64,000 nt of DNA from Flabesymbios commensalis (lineage: Eukaryota > Annelida > Polychaeta > Terebellida > Flabelligeridae), in contig OZ024914.1 in the NCBI GenBank assembly GCA_964017125.1, positions 19,973,102 through 20,037,101 of the forward strand, written 5' to 3'. The notes beneath the pieces are model-generated. The model did no database searches, was not told the origin of the DNA, and saw only the letters and a list, made by a program, of their open reading frames with translations. Within the stretch, counting starts at the first letter, position 1. Each line of letters begins with the position of its first letter. The position numbers and the translations under genes are program-made. Below, piece by piece: positions 60,201 to 62,583 of the stretch.

Positions 60201-60421
60201 ATAAAATATTTCGAATACATAGATCTGTAATTTTATATCAGCTGCAATCCATTTTCATAATAATAATGGGCAGAAGCATGATGAGATGGTGATAATTATA
60301 TAACAATCGTATCGGACGTTATCATGACGTCTATTATCACACGGGTGTTAAAATATATAATAATAACCCGTATTTTTCAGCTGTTGAACACAAGCAGAGA
60401 AAAGCCAGTATGCATTCCTGA
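20829..60421 (+). CDS. TRPC-like: TRPC-type transient receptor potential cation channel, 14 exons (whole gene)
   Basis: Exons: 20829-21203, 44337-44434, 46246-46392, 47886-48099, 50887-51045, 51690-51854, 52304-52484, 53600-53767, 53975-54218, 55670-55877, 56772-56930, 57028-57093, 57935-58001, 60381-60421. Every intron is GT-AG, every junction agrees in phase, and the total is 2292 nt (763 residues plus stop), within the usual TRPC size range. Seen in order: N-terminal ankyrin-like repeats (exons 1-3), the TRPC-specific region [13 protein letters not shown] (exon 4), seven hydrophobic segments, a pore loop with LFW (exon 10), the last membrane helix [13 protein letters not shown], and a TRP box [10 protein letters not shown] (exon 11) followed by [16 protein letters not shown]. 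The family forms tetrameric plasma-membrane channels passing Na+ and Ca2+, usually opened downstream of phospholipase C. The pore sequence is unlike the vertebrate TRPC4/5 (SIFGLIN) and TRPC3/6 (SIFGLSE) forms, and the C-tail is short, so I do not assign a numbered paralogue. The 23 kb first intron hosts other genes. Confidence 0.93.
21257..21502 (-). mobile_element. Family B TTAA MITE, copy 3, just after TRPC exon 1
   Basis: ATAACCCTATAACCGCCGG to GGCGGTTAAAGGGTTAA, with hairpin CACTTGAAGTTGTGGATCGC / GAGACACAACTTCAAGTG. Its left end is 53 bp from the exon 1 donor. Confidence 0.8.
21840..21932. repeat. Family C nested palindrome, copy 3, diverged
   Basis: TTTTGAGTGCGGGGACCGAC / GGTCTCTCAGCTGAAAGAG with TAAATCTGACGTG inside. 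Confidence 0.65.
21933..23454. other. TRPC intron 1, nothing recognised
   Basis: AT-rich. A small inverted repeat (GGCTTCGGAT / ATCCGAAGCC, 22732-22764) is the only structure noticed. Confidence 0.5.
23455..23822 (-). mobile_element. tRNA-derived SINE with a long conserved-looking body
   Basis: On the minus strand the head GGCTAGAGCGCGGAGC (box A-like) is followed by GGTTTCGAATCCCGC (box B) about 40 bp on. A body containing GGGCAAGACACTTTACC and a tail ending GCGCTATATAAGAAC then follow. Body and tail resemble the widely conserved metazoan SINE central domain type (Nin/Meta group), from memory. It abuts the 3' end of the dead LINE. Confidence 0.6.
23850..25420 (-). mobile_element. Degraded non-LTR retrotransposon (LINE), Jockey/CR1-like superfamily
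   Basis: On the minus strand, the endonuclease end comes first: [14 protein letters not shown] and [12 protein letters not shown] (25091-25396). A connecting segment follows, then reverse transcriptase: [50 protein letters not shown], and the catalytic LYADDATV (23878-24201). The frame is broken by several stops and shifts (for example after KYNTI and after NHTLL), the 5' end is missing, and the 3' part ends just after RT, next to a SINE. An old, dead copy. The exact clade needs a tree. Confidence 0.85.
25875..26816 (-). CDS. Secreted discoidin (F5/8 type C) domain protein, intronless, nested in TRPC intron 1
   Basis: One open frame of 313 codons with ATG at 26816 (AACCATGA context). A hydrophobic N-terminus ([20 protein letters not shown]) looks like a signal peptide. 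A Cys-containing middle region follows ([20 protein letters not shown]; also [10 protein letters not shown] and CFC). From about residue 155 to 285 there is a discoidin/F5-8C-like domain: [14 protein letters not shown], the repeated motif [24 protein letters not shown]-like [20 protein letters not shown], and a closing [11 protein letters not shown]. Such domains bind sugars or phospholipids outside the cell. It is on the opposite strand to TRPC and has its own TATA box, so it should be transcribed independently. The lack of introns beside a 14-exon host suggests a retrocopy or an old single-exon gene. The exact ligand and paralogue cannot be told. Confidence 0.85.
   Translation of the reverse strand: MRNTLYFMILTFRSCLAFDLLISRATLLRDRYPPCGDIDFHIQSRVCEIITEEDEMKIERFGLSGCYGSTLSCAEGDIKTCMPLVTLNILHYQCFCHMPDDVSPVVSDYHWTGWRKLSKHFRGFIYKRKLMINNGSDYVADEYSSIMVDVPYVVADNSLPDSVFTASSYWQYVDRTSPKRARIDNYFDVACCWASDAPYDTAPWLKISLPGHYEVMGVHIRQRCDYVPQYPTIVDVSTSMDDVSWQGVLMGEDIATRYSSYDGDGTVNVWFSRKYTTRYWKIDIVASHSHSSMKCDLIGNGIDENYSSPGWLN
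26884..26890 (-). promoter_or_regulatory. TATA box of the nested discoidin gene
   Basis: On the minus strand TATATAAGG lies about 70 bp before the ATG at 26816, leaving a 5' UTR of roughly 40 bp. No splice acceptor is needed between it and the ATG. Confidence 0.6.
27388..27660. repeat. Tandem array grown from family D arms
   Basis: About eight imperfect units of 25-33 bp resembling GCATAACTGCTTACTTTTCA then AGTRA. The same words form the stem of family D hairpins, here repeated head to tail, ending GTGAGCAGTTTTTGCCTTTTG. Confidence 0.65.
27745..28188 (-). mobile_element. Penelope-like element 3' fragment between inverted repeats
   Basis: The minus-strand frame 28176-27820 contains [35 protein letters not shown] and [16 protein letters not shown], the C-terminal half of a GIY-YIG-associated endonuclease as found at the end of Penelope-like reverse transcriptases (H..TGH, W..RK..EA.HI, LNRD.G..LP.IY). 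About 90 bp at each end (27748-27839 and 28094-28186) are inverted copies of each other. The RT part is absent. Flanking inverted partial copies are typical of this class. Confidence 0.7.
28600..29048 (-). repeat. 3' LTR of the CsRn1 element
   Basis: 449 bp, the downstream LTR in the element's own orientation, beginning TGTAGGATCC and ending CACACGCCAT on the minus strand. A G-rich polypurine stretch (GCCGGGGGTAA, minus strand) abuts its inner edge. Confidence 0.95.
29408..33054 (-). mobile_element. pol region of the CsRn1 element (protease, RT, RNase H, integrase)
   Basis: Protease [10 protein letters not shown]; reverse transcriptase with [19 protein letters not shown] and YLDDLLV; RNase [14 protein letters not shown]; integrase with an HHCC zinc region ending WCRTCKGCQ, core residues around [15 protein letters not shown] and [14 protein letters not shown], and a GPY-type C-terminal module ([12 protein letters not shown]). 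Together these place it in Ty3/gypsy. Confidence 0.93.
33018..34199 (-). mobile_element. gag region of the CsRn1 element
   Basis: Capsid-type region, fossil part of the LTR element. The Gag finger [18 protein letters not shown] has the C-H-C-C order characteristic of CsRn1-clade elements rather than the usual CCHC knuckle. Confidence 0.85.
35772..35788 (-). promoter_or_regulatory. Primer binding site resembling tRNA-Trp
   Basis: Two bases inside the 5' LTR the minus strand reads TGGTGACCCCTGACGAC, close to the complement of the tRNA-Trp 3' end (TGGTGACCCCGACGTG), the primer used by CsRn1/Kabuki elements. Confidence 0.75.
35791..36239 (-). repeat. 5' LTR of the CsRn1 element
   Basis: 449 bp, same ends as the other LTR and about 97.5% identical by eye. 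Confidence 0.95.
36741..37582. mobile_element. Element with short terminal inverted repeats
   Basis: AAGCAGCATTCACATGTCAA plus AGCTCAGTTGAG (36741-36772) is mirrored at 37549-37582 (CTCAGCTGAGCGTTGACATG plus CGAATGTTGCTT). The interior has no gene. Probably a small non-autonomous DNA transposon, moderately diverged. Confidence 0.5.
38176..38285. repeat. Family A palindrome, full length
   Basis: CAAGCAGACACAATACGTTG to CAACGTTTTGTGTCTGCTGGG, centre CCACCGTCTACGACG. One of the best preserved copies. Confidence 0.8.
39329..39415 (-). CDS. Tentative last exon of the small secreted protein
   Basis: On the minus strand TTATTTTGGCAG precedes an open stretch. In phase 0 it reads [19 protein letters not shown] then DQTKSSQEI and stop. 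In phase 1 it reads [18 protein letters not shown] and stop at 39357. Either could be the real C-terminus: phase 0 follows the middle exon, phase 1 follows the signal exon directly. Confidence 0.25.
   Translation of the reverse strand: MCWIDMSLQKRTTVPICLCDQTKSSQEI
39631..39832. mobile_element. Family E TTAA-type MITE, copy 2
   Basis: TTAACCCTTTCAAGCCTG to GAGGGTTTAAAGGGTTAA, exactly bounded by TTAA. Inner CACTACAAGCCGCAAATTGC / GCAATTCTCAACTTTTAGTG. Confidence 0.75.
40788..40910. repeat. Tandem duplication, about 67 bp units
   Basis: AACAGTAAATAAATAAGTAA .. TATCCATTGCACAATTTAT is repeated twice, nearly identical. Confidence 0.85.
41164..41222 (-). CDS. Tentative middle exon of the small secreted protein
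   Basis: Between TATAACAG and GTATGT on the minus strand, phase 1 in and phase 0 out, reading [19 protein letters not shown]. Phase agrees with the signal exon upstream. There is no recognised family, so this may be chance. Confidence 0.25.
41618..41702. repeat. Family A palindrome
   Basis: TTCCCAGCAAACACGGGACG, core GCCCATCGTCTACGACGCTG, then CAAGTCATGTGTCC. Confidence 0.65.
41752..41800 (-). CDS. Signal-peptide exon of a tentative small secreted protein
   Basis: On the minus strand ATG at 41800 opens [16 protein letters not shown], an ideal signal peptide core, followed directly by a consensus donor (T|GTGAGT). It ends one base into a codon. Possible partners are a middle exon (41164-41222) and a last exon (ending near 39329), both phase-compatible. 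The signal exon is the most convincing part. Confidence 0.45.
41801..43032. other. TRPC intron 1, nothing recognised
   Basis: Unique AT-rich sequence. If the signal-peptide exon is real, the promoter of that minus-strand gene should lie at the start of this stretch; no clear TATA box is seen there. Confidence 0.4.
43033..43140. repeat. Family A palindrome, full length
   Basis: CCCAGCCGACACAAGACGTT to TTCGTGTATCTGCTGGG, core GGTCCAGCGTCGTAGACGGA. Well preserved. Confidence 0.8.
43483..43666 (+). mobile_element. Family B TTAA MITE, copy 4
   Basis: CTAACCCTTTAACCGTC to GCCGGCGGTTAGAGGGATAA, shortened interior. Hairpin arms read CACTTAAAGTTGTG and CTACAACTTTAAGT, so a G-to-A change in one arm is matched by C-to-T in the other. 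Confidence 0.75.
44029..44097. repeat. Family C palindrome, copy 4, with a single inner unit
   Basis: CTCTTACATTGCGGGTGTCA / TTCTCGCACTGTAAGAG around one ACGTCAGAATCTGACGT. It shows that the inner unit can be single or double. Confidence 0.75.
44215..44290. repeat. Long hairpin 46 bp before TRPC exon 2
   Basis: CGTCGCCACGGAGCTGAAGG and ATCCTATCTG pair with CAGATAGGAT and CCTTTAGCTCCTTGGCGACG; about 33 bp stem with few mismatches. Shares its outer ends with the hairpin before exon 5. Confidence 0.8.
44337..44434 (+). CDS. TRPC-like: TRPC exon 2: ankyrin repeat
   Basis: A 98 bp exon after a good tract (TTTTTTCAG), ending at GTGACC. It reads [18 protein letters not shown] then [14 protein letters not shown], the ankyrin unit expected between exons 1 and 3. 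It starts in phase 0 and ends two bases into a codon, which is what exon 3 needs. A long antisense open frame across it is only a shadow. Confidence 0.87.
44481..44722 (-). mobile_element. Family B TTAA MITE, copy 5, just after TRPC exon 2
   Basis: TTTAACCCTTTAACCCCC to GGCTGTTCAAAGGTTAA with hairpin CAATTGAAGTTGTGGATCGC / CGCAACTTCAAGTG. It starts 46 bp after the exon 2 donor. Confidence 0.8.
45680..45738. repeat. Palindrome GATTCGTAGATCTGAAT in TRPC intron 2
   Basis: ATTCGTAGATCTGAATGTAC / ATATTCAGATCTACGAAT; a related small palindrome lies at 45911-45937 (GTAGATTCGTAGATCCGAAT). Confidence 0.65.
46246..46392 (+). CDS. TRPC-like: TRPC exon 3: ankyrin repeat
   Basis: Acceptor TTTGTACCCACAG, donor GTGAGA. 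Encodes [15 protein letters not shown] and then [20 protein letters not shown], matching the TRPC stretch D(I/V)TPI.LA.H...YEI...LL. Ends two bases into an Arg codon completed by exon 4. Confidence 0.92.
46627..46968 (-). mobile_element. Dimeric tRNA-derived SINE, copy 4, in TRPC intron 3
   Basis: Same family, flanked by an 11 bp duplication TCCGCTCATAA (46616-46626 and 46969-46979). The head carries an extra GC-rich piece ending CCTAAAGCCCGATTCAT, the same words as the family tail, so a small rearrangement or head-to-tail piece is included. Confidence 0.85.
46988..47098. repeat. Family A palindrome
   Basis: AAACACGATACGTTGAGC, GTTTTAATGTTGGGCCAGCG / GGCTCAACATTAAAACAATA, CATGTTTGTTAGG. Confidence 0.7.
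47655..47845 (+). mobile_element. Family B-like element, copy 7, diverged
   Basis: Hairpin CACCTGCTTGAAGTTGTG / CACAACTTCAAGCGGGTG with loop TCTCGCTATCGCGACC, then GGAACCAAACATTAGGAAAT and GCGTTAAGGGGATTAA. Both arms carry matched changes relative to other copies. A second partial relative lies at 5300-5400 (CACCCATG..CAACTTCAAATGGGTG) and a stub at 8110-8165. Confidence 0.55.
47886..48099 (+). CDS. TRPC-like: TRPC exon 4: TRPC N-terminal signature domain
   Basis: Reads [19 protein letters not shown] followed by [20 protein letters not shown] and [15 protein letters not shown], the region (Pfam TRP_2) that separates TRPC from other TRP channels. The Cys residues in SCPCTEC match the family's CxCxxC cluster. 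Donor GTAAAC, phase 0. Confidence 0.95.
48130..48177. repeat. Family D palindrome 30 bp after the TRPC exon 4 donor
   Basis: CAAAAGGCAGTTTTTGCTTA / TTAAGCAGATACTGCCTTTTG. Confidence 0.7.
49088..49443. repeat. Tandem duplication, two 178 bp units
   Basis: TGGACATTGATGCCGGAGAC .. CACA.AGTGATAAAAAA occurs twice back to back (49088-49265, 49266-49443) with only about four differences; a recent duplication in TRPC intron 4. It follows a stretch with AAATGGCGGCCATCTTGA. Confidence 0.9.
49858..49932. repeat. Hairpin related to the exon 2 and exon 5 hairpins
   Basis: CCCCTTGAATATAAAAGAGC..GTATCTGCCACTT / AAGTAGCAGATACACCTTCT..CCAGGGGG. A looser stem of the same style, in TRPC intron 4. Confidence 0.55.
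50784..50868. repeat. Long hairpin 18 bp before TRPC exon 5
   Basis: GTTAGAAGGTGCTAAACT / AGTTTAGCACCTTCTAAC inside TACGTCATCCCCTCG / AGGTGGCGACGTA. It leaves only 18 bp to the acceptor, so the branch site should fall inside the hairpin. Confidence 0.8.
50887..51045 (+). CDS. TRPC-like: TRPC exon 5: cytoplasmic linker
   Basis: Reads [20 protein letters not shown] then [11 protein letters not shown] and [12 protein letters not shown], corresponding to the TRPC linker helices that end in LAIKYRQKEF. Phase 0 at both ends, donor GTACGT. The acceptor lies only 18 bp after a long hairpin (50784-50868). Confidence 0.92.
51081..51111. repeat. Short family D hairpin 35 bp after the TRPC exon 5 donor
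   Basis: AAAAGGCAG then CTACTGC-ATTTTG-GCAGTAG, a 7 bp perfect stem. Confidence 0.6.
51583..51643. repeat. Perfect hairpin 46 bp before TRPC exon 6
   Basis: AGTGAGTCATTATCTCCCCA+GG, one centre base, then the exact complement; the stem is 22 bp perfect and extends to about 29 bp with one mismatch (CTGATTTCAGTG / CACTGACATCAG). Confidence 0.9.
51690..51854 (+). CDS. TRPC-like: TRPC exon 6: pre-membrane helix and first hydrophobic segment
   Basis: Begins [20 protein letters not shown], the counterpart of [20 protein letters not shown] in TRPC4, then the hydrophobic stretch around [20 protein letters not shown]. Phase 0 at both ends; acceptor GTTTGGCAG, donor GTAAGA. Confidence 0.93.
51899..51956. 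repeat. Family D palindrome 44 bp after the TRPC exon 6 donor
   Basis: GTAACTGCTTACTTT / AAAAGTAAGCAGTTAC, a perfect stem of about 15 bp inside GCCAGAAGGCAG..CTTTTTGGC. Confidence 0.75.
52304..52484 (+). CDS. TRPC-like: TRPC exon 7: membrane segments
   Basis: Begins [20 protein letters not shown] (family: RKPFIKF..HTASYL), followed by two hydrophobic stretches, FIFLIMLFI and [12 protein letters not shown]. Ends one base into a Gly codon shared with exon 8; donor GTAAGT. Confidence 0.93.
52545..52574. repeat. Family D half-element 60 bp after the TRPC exon 7 donor
   Basis: TCTCTGTAAAGCCAAAAACA then GTGAATGCTTAC: one arm only. Confidence 0.45.
53198..53272. repeat. Family A palindrome, short variant
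   Basis: CATTTGTATGACATTTG / CAAATGTTACACAAATG around GTTGGTCCAAC. Resembles the copy upstream of TRPC exon 1. Confidence 0.55.
53498..53573. repeat. Family A palindrome just before TRPC exon 8
   Basis: CCCAGCAAACATGATCTACG / CGTCTTATGTTTGCTGGGG. It ends 26 bp before the exon 8 acceptor, so it must overlap the branch-point region. Confidence 0.7.
53600..53767 (+). CDS. TRPC-like: TRPC exon 8: membrane segment
   Basis: Reads [20 protein letters not shown] then [20 protein letters not shown], clearly the family stretch G(F/M)(I/M)W.E.K..W..G...Y...WN.(M/L)D. The acceptor (TTGCCGGAG) has a weak pyrimidine tract but is fixed by phase and homology. Donor GTAAGC. Confidence 0.9.
53975..54218 (+). 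CDS. TRPC-like: TRPC exon 9: two membrane segments and their linker
   Basis: The acceptor after GTTGTAG (53974) is chosen over the later TTTGTACAG because only it continues the phase from exon 8. Encodes [20 protein letters not shown], the hallmark [20 protein letters not shown] (family SHLGPLQISLGRML.DI.KF) and the hydrophobic [20 protein letters not shown]. Ends two bases into a Ser codon completed by exon 10; donor GTCAGC. Confidence 0.88.
54487..54594. repeat. Palindrome in TRPC intron 9
   Basis: TGCGGTCCTGGTCTCTCTAT / ATAGAGCGATTTGACCGCGG with GCACCGCATA / TATGCGGT near the centre. Confidence 0.65.
54630..54770. repeat. Palindrome in TRPC intron 9
   Basis: TGTATTGTTCTGACGATGGA..TATTCCACTTTATG / CATAAAGTGTAATATTG..CATCATTCAAACAATACA, with GAAAAGTAGCTTATAA / TTATAAGCTACTTTTC. 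Confidence 0.7.
55124..55230. repeat. Palindrome in TRPC intron 9
   Basis: ACGGCGAGATGGGCTGATCT..GTCACCACATCAA / TTGATGTGGTGAC..GATGAGCCCATCTCGCCGT; about 48 bp arms around CCTCGCCTAAAGGCTCGGG. Confidence 0.8.
55345..55492. mobile_element. Short TIR element carrying CRE and TATA motifs, copy 1
   Basis: TATTCTGTAAAATGCAGTGACGTCA near the left, GTTATATAAGACCCCC inside, and GAGTTTCACAGAATA at the right as inverted end. TGACGTCA is a perfect cAMP-response element and TATATAAG a TATA consensus. Confidence 0.6.
55670..55877 (+). CDS. TRPC-like: TRPC exon 10: pore loop and last membrane helix
   Basis: Reads [20 protein letters not shown], the pore helix and selectivity region, with LFW conserved but ATFGM where vertebrate TRPCs have SIFGL. 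The acidic [14 protein letters not shown] follows, then the last helix [20 protein letters not shown] (family VVLLNMLIAM..NS.Q). Phase 0 end, donor GTAGAA. Confidence 0.94.
56057..56150. repeat. Family C nested palindrome, copy 5, in TRPC intron 10
   Basis: CTTACAGTGCCGGGAACGAT / GTCGATCCCCACGCTGCAAG with TTTGACGTCTACAGACGTTA in the centre. Confidence 0.75.
56454..56692 (-). mobile_element. Family B TTAA MITE, copy 6, in TRPC intron 10
   Basis: TTTAACCCTTTAACCACCGG to GGCGGCTAAAGGG with hairpin CACTTGAAGTTGTGGATCGC / GACACAACTTCAAATGAG. It ends about 80 bp before exon 11. Confidence 0.8.
56772..56930 (+). CDS. TRPC-like: TRPC exon 11: TRP box
   Basis: Reads [20 protein letters not shown] then [19 protein letters not shown], the TRP helix and box, nearly superposable on [20 protein letters not shown] of TRPC4. 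Phase 0 at both ends; acceptor TTTATCAG, donor GTAAGA. Confidence 0.95.
57028..57093 (+). CDS. TRPC-like: TRPC exon 12: cytoplasmic tail
   Basis: A 22-codon exon ([20 protein letters not shown]), Ser-rich then basic. Phase 0 at both ends, good acceptor (CAATTTTAG) and donor (GTAACG). Being in frame and short, it could be skipped without a frame change. Confidence 0.8.
57808..57897. repeat. Family A palindrome just before TRPC exon 13
   Basis: CAATGTTGGTTCGACGTTGG, centre CCATCGTCTGCGACG, CTGGTCCAATATTGAACCAA. Ends 37 bp before exon 13. Confidence 0.7.
57935..58001 (+). CDS. TRPC-like: TRPC exon 13: C-terminal helix
   Basis: Reads [20 protein letters not shown], comparable to the TRPC stretch around EVMRNLVKRYVAAMIRDAK next to the calmodulin/IP3-receptor binding part of the tail. 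Acceptor TTCTTACAG, donor GTAAGA; ends one base into a codon. Confidence 0.82.
58183..59930. mobile_element. Giant foldback element (1.75 kb palindrome) in the last TRPC intron
   Basis: Left arm 58183-59030 and right arm 59035-59930 are inverted copies almost along their whole length. Matching landmarks: TTTTTTACCCGGCTGATAC / GTATCAGCGGGGTAAAAAA at the tips, GATTTAGAGG / CCTCTAAATC, AATTATTTC / GAAATAATT, GAAATGTTGGTATGAGAT / ATCTCATACCAACATTTTC, and CCATGGTATAATC / ATTATACCATGG at the centre. Possible TA target duplication (TA-CAGGC...GCTTG-TA). Each arm contains a family A palindrome and, near the centre, a second-order palindrome (CTAGACCTGCGGGCGATA). It carries no coding sequence. Confidence 0.85.
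59933..60123. mobile_element. Short TIR element with CRE and TATA motifs, copy 2, with an internal tandem duplication
   Basis: TTCTGTGAAACGCAGTGACG, TCACTCGGTGAAAACAAGG and TTATATAAGACCCC (59933-60000) are repeated directly at 60001-60067. The end shared with copy 1 (GTATTAGC..CTCGGTGA, GAGTTTCACAGA) follows. It abuts the right arm of the giant foldback. Confidence 0.7.
60381..60421 (+). CDS. TRPC-like: TRPC exon 14: probable last coding exon
   Basis: After TATTTTTCAG the exon completes the split codon as Thr and reads [12 protein letters not shown] then TGA. Phase fits and the total length is a multiple of three, but the exon is tiny and not conserved enough to prove by eye. An alternative last exon may exist. 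Confidence 0.6.
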
Positions 60422-60517
60422 TGTTACTGTTCGGATCACTTATAATTTATTGAGCACCGCAATGACTTGATGGAATTGAAATAACGGACGGATGAGAGTA
60501 TATCCCGTCACCGTGCT

Positions 60518-60523
60518 ATTAAA
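60518..60523 (+). terminator. Possible poly(A) signal of the TRPC gene (ATTAAA)
   Basis: ATTAAA lies about 100 bp after the predicted stop. Canonical AATAAA hexamers on this strand also occur at 62283-62288 and 62401-62406 and would give a 3' UTR near 2 kb. Sequence alone does not decide between them. Confidence 0.3.
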
Positions 60524-60572
60524 TGGTCGTATCTGTCACCTCGTATATATAACAGATGCCTCTCTTAACTTC

Positions 60573-60758
60573 TAAACCCTTTAGAACGAACATTTGCATG
60601 GAACTGTTTTAATAATAGCAATATCATGTTCTTCATTTGTCACCCTCTCCAGGTCATCTTCATACACTACAAGTTGAGAATTGCGATAGCAATTCGCGGC
60701 TTGTATTAGTATAGACTAGATGAAGATGACAATGTTAAATTCAGGATTGACAGGGTTA
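60573..60758. mobile_element. Family E TTAA-type MITE, copy 3, just after the TRPC coding end
   Basis: CTAAACCCTTTAGAACG to TTGACAGGGTTAG. Inner long palindrome GTCATCTTCATACACTACAA / CTAGATGAAGATGAC around GAATTGCGATAGCAATTC. Confidence 0.65.
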
Positions 60759-60929
60759 GAAGAACTAGCCTGCCACTTAACTTTTAAATTTTGTCATGGC
60801 TGTCAAAATGTCTAAACGTATCTGGAGCAATAACCTGATAACAGTTGGTAAATTGTTCTTTTGATTGTAATATATTATTGAACTCGAATATTTTAACAAT
60901 ACTAAGACATCAGGAATTTCGTTTTCGTT

Positions 60930-61460
60930 TTTTTACCTCATGTGCATGACAATAATCTGAAAGTCAAGTTTGACATTCAGTGACCTTGACCTAATTTCAA
61001 GGTCACCAGCTCAAGAAAACCAAAATGGCTTGCAAGCGCGATAACTTCATAATGCCTTCACTTAGGGCTTTATTTTGTTTACCTCATGTGTATGACACTA
61101 ATCTGAAGGTCAAGTTCGACACTCAGTGATCTTGACCTTATTTGAAAGGTCACTAGGTCACGGAAACACAAAATGGCTAGTAAACGTGATAACTTTATAA
61201 CGCCTTCACTTGGGTTCTTCCTTTTTTTCACCTCATATGGATGACCCTAATCTCTAGGTCAAGCTAGACATTCAGTGACCTTGACTTAATTTCAAGGTCG
61301 CGGAAACCAAAATGGCTACCAAGCGCGATAACTTCATAACGTTTTGACTTAGAACCTTCATTTTTTCACCTCATAGACATGAGACGAATCTGAAGGTCAA
61401 GGTCAACATTCAGTGACCTCGACCTAATTTTGAGGTTACGGGGACCAAAATGGCTTGTAA
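60930..61460. repeat. Four tandem units rich in AGGTCA half-sites
   Basis: Units of about 120-145 bp, each with TTTACCTCATGTG, GAATCTGAAGGTCAAG, CATTCAGTGACCTTGACCT, TTTCAAGGTCA and CCAAAATGGCT..CGATAACTTCATAA. Divergence is 10-20%. Related short tracts occur at 48335-48660 (TCAAGGTCGGCGACTATC twice). Confidence 0.8.
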
Positions 61461-61671
61461 GTATGATAACTTCATTTGTTTTACCTTAGGGCCACATGTG
61501 CATACATTTATATTTCTTGATGTTGATGGTCAGATGGTCAGAGCCTACGGCTGAGGGGCCCTGCCATTATTATTGGTGGTTATTTTTTCATTGGATTCAA
61601 AGAGGCAGAATTCTGCATAGGTATCTGCATATATATCGCACTGTCATATAGCTTTGGTTGGATTTGCAATC

Positions 61672-61785
61672 CAAGCAGCCCTGAGAAACTAATCCTATGT
61701 CGGATTAATGTTGGTTTCTCGTCTGTGACGCTGACCCAACATTAAATCGACATTGGATCAATGTCTCATGCTTACTGAACGTCTT
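61672..61785. repeat. Family A palindrome
   Basis: CCTATGTCGGATTAATGTTG, centre CTCGTCTGTGACG, CTGACCCAACATTAAATCGA. Confidence 0.65.
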
Positions 61786-62577
61786 GTATCAGGGTAGCCA
61801 ATGATAGCTTATTTCGACTTTGAGTCATTGTATAAACATACACACAGTCATACTACGATCATAATCTGCCATTGATCAACAGATCAACGTGTTTTATCTT
61901 CTCCGTGGTAGGCCTACACTCTACACTAAAAGGGGTTAGCAAAGACACTTTGATGTATACTGTATCACCGCGCATGAGCGTGAATGCACTTATATCTGAA
62001 GATGCACGTAGTTTTCGAAAATAGGTGCATGCAGTTATTTTTTACATATTTCAAGAAAAGGCATTGCACTTATATTCGAACATGAAATGACCTTCATAAT
62101 ATTTCGACATAAACAATTTTTATAAACTTGTTTGTTTTGGTAAGACAAGCTAGTATAGTATAACATTATCAATGCATCATCTTGGCATTGAGATGTGCAT
62201 TATAATACCTTCTTTCAAGAAAACCAATTTTGAAAATATTAGCATTTTTATATAATTATAAGTCCCGTTCCCAGGCTGTTTCAATAAAGTATAAATATTT
62301 TTTTTTAAAAAAAGGTAAAATGTTAATTCTAGGGGCTTTTTCTTCTTTTTTATTAATTGTATTTTAAAATGTTACCACATAGTTATATAACTTTGGTTTG
62401 AATAAAGACAATCACTGACGGTTTGAACCTCATAAATAGTCCATTGTTCTATTTTTTCATTATTGCGTTATGTTATTTTTCTTAAAAATTCGCGATACGA
62501 CTGATTTTGTGCGAACGGGCTACATATGTCTATCAATAAATGAAGTAGACGCAAGCTCACAGAACAAGCACAAACAT

Positions 62578-62583
62578 TTTATT
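62578..62583 (-). terminator. Poly(A) signal AATAAA for the methyltransferase gene
   Basis: AATAAA on the minus strand, about 430 bp after the stop codon at 63018. It is the nearest canonical hexamer I see. Confidence 0.5.

Noticed and set aside
505-61785. CRISPR-like array from the recurring palindromes
   Set aside because: The repeats are dispersed over 61 kb, not regularly spaced, and the genome is animal.
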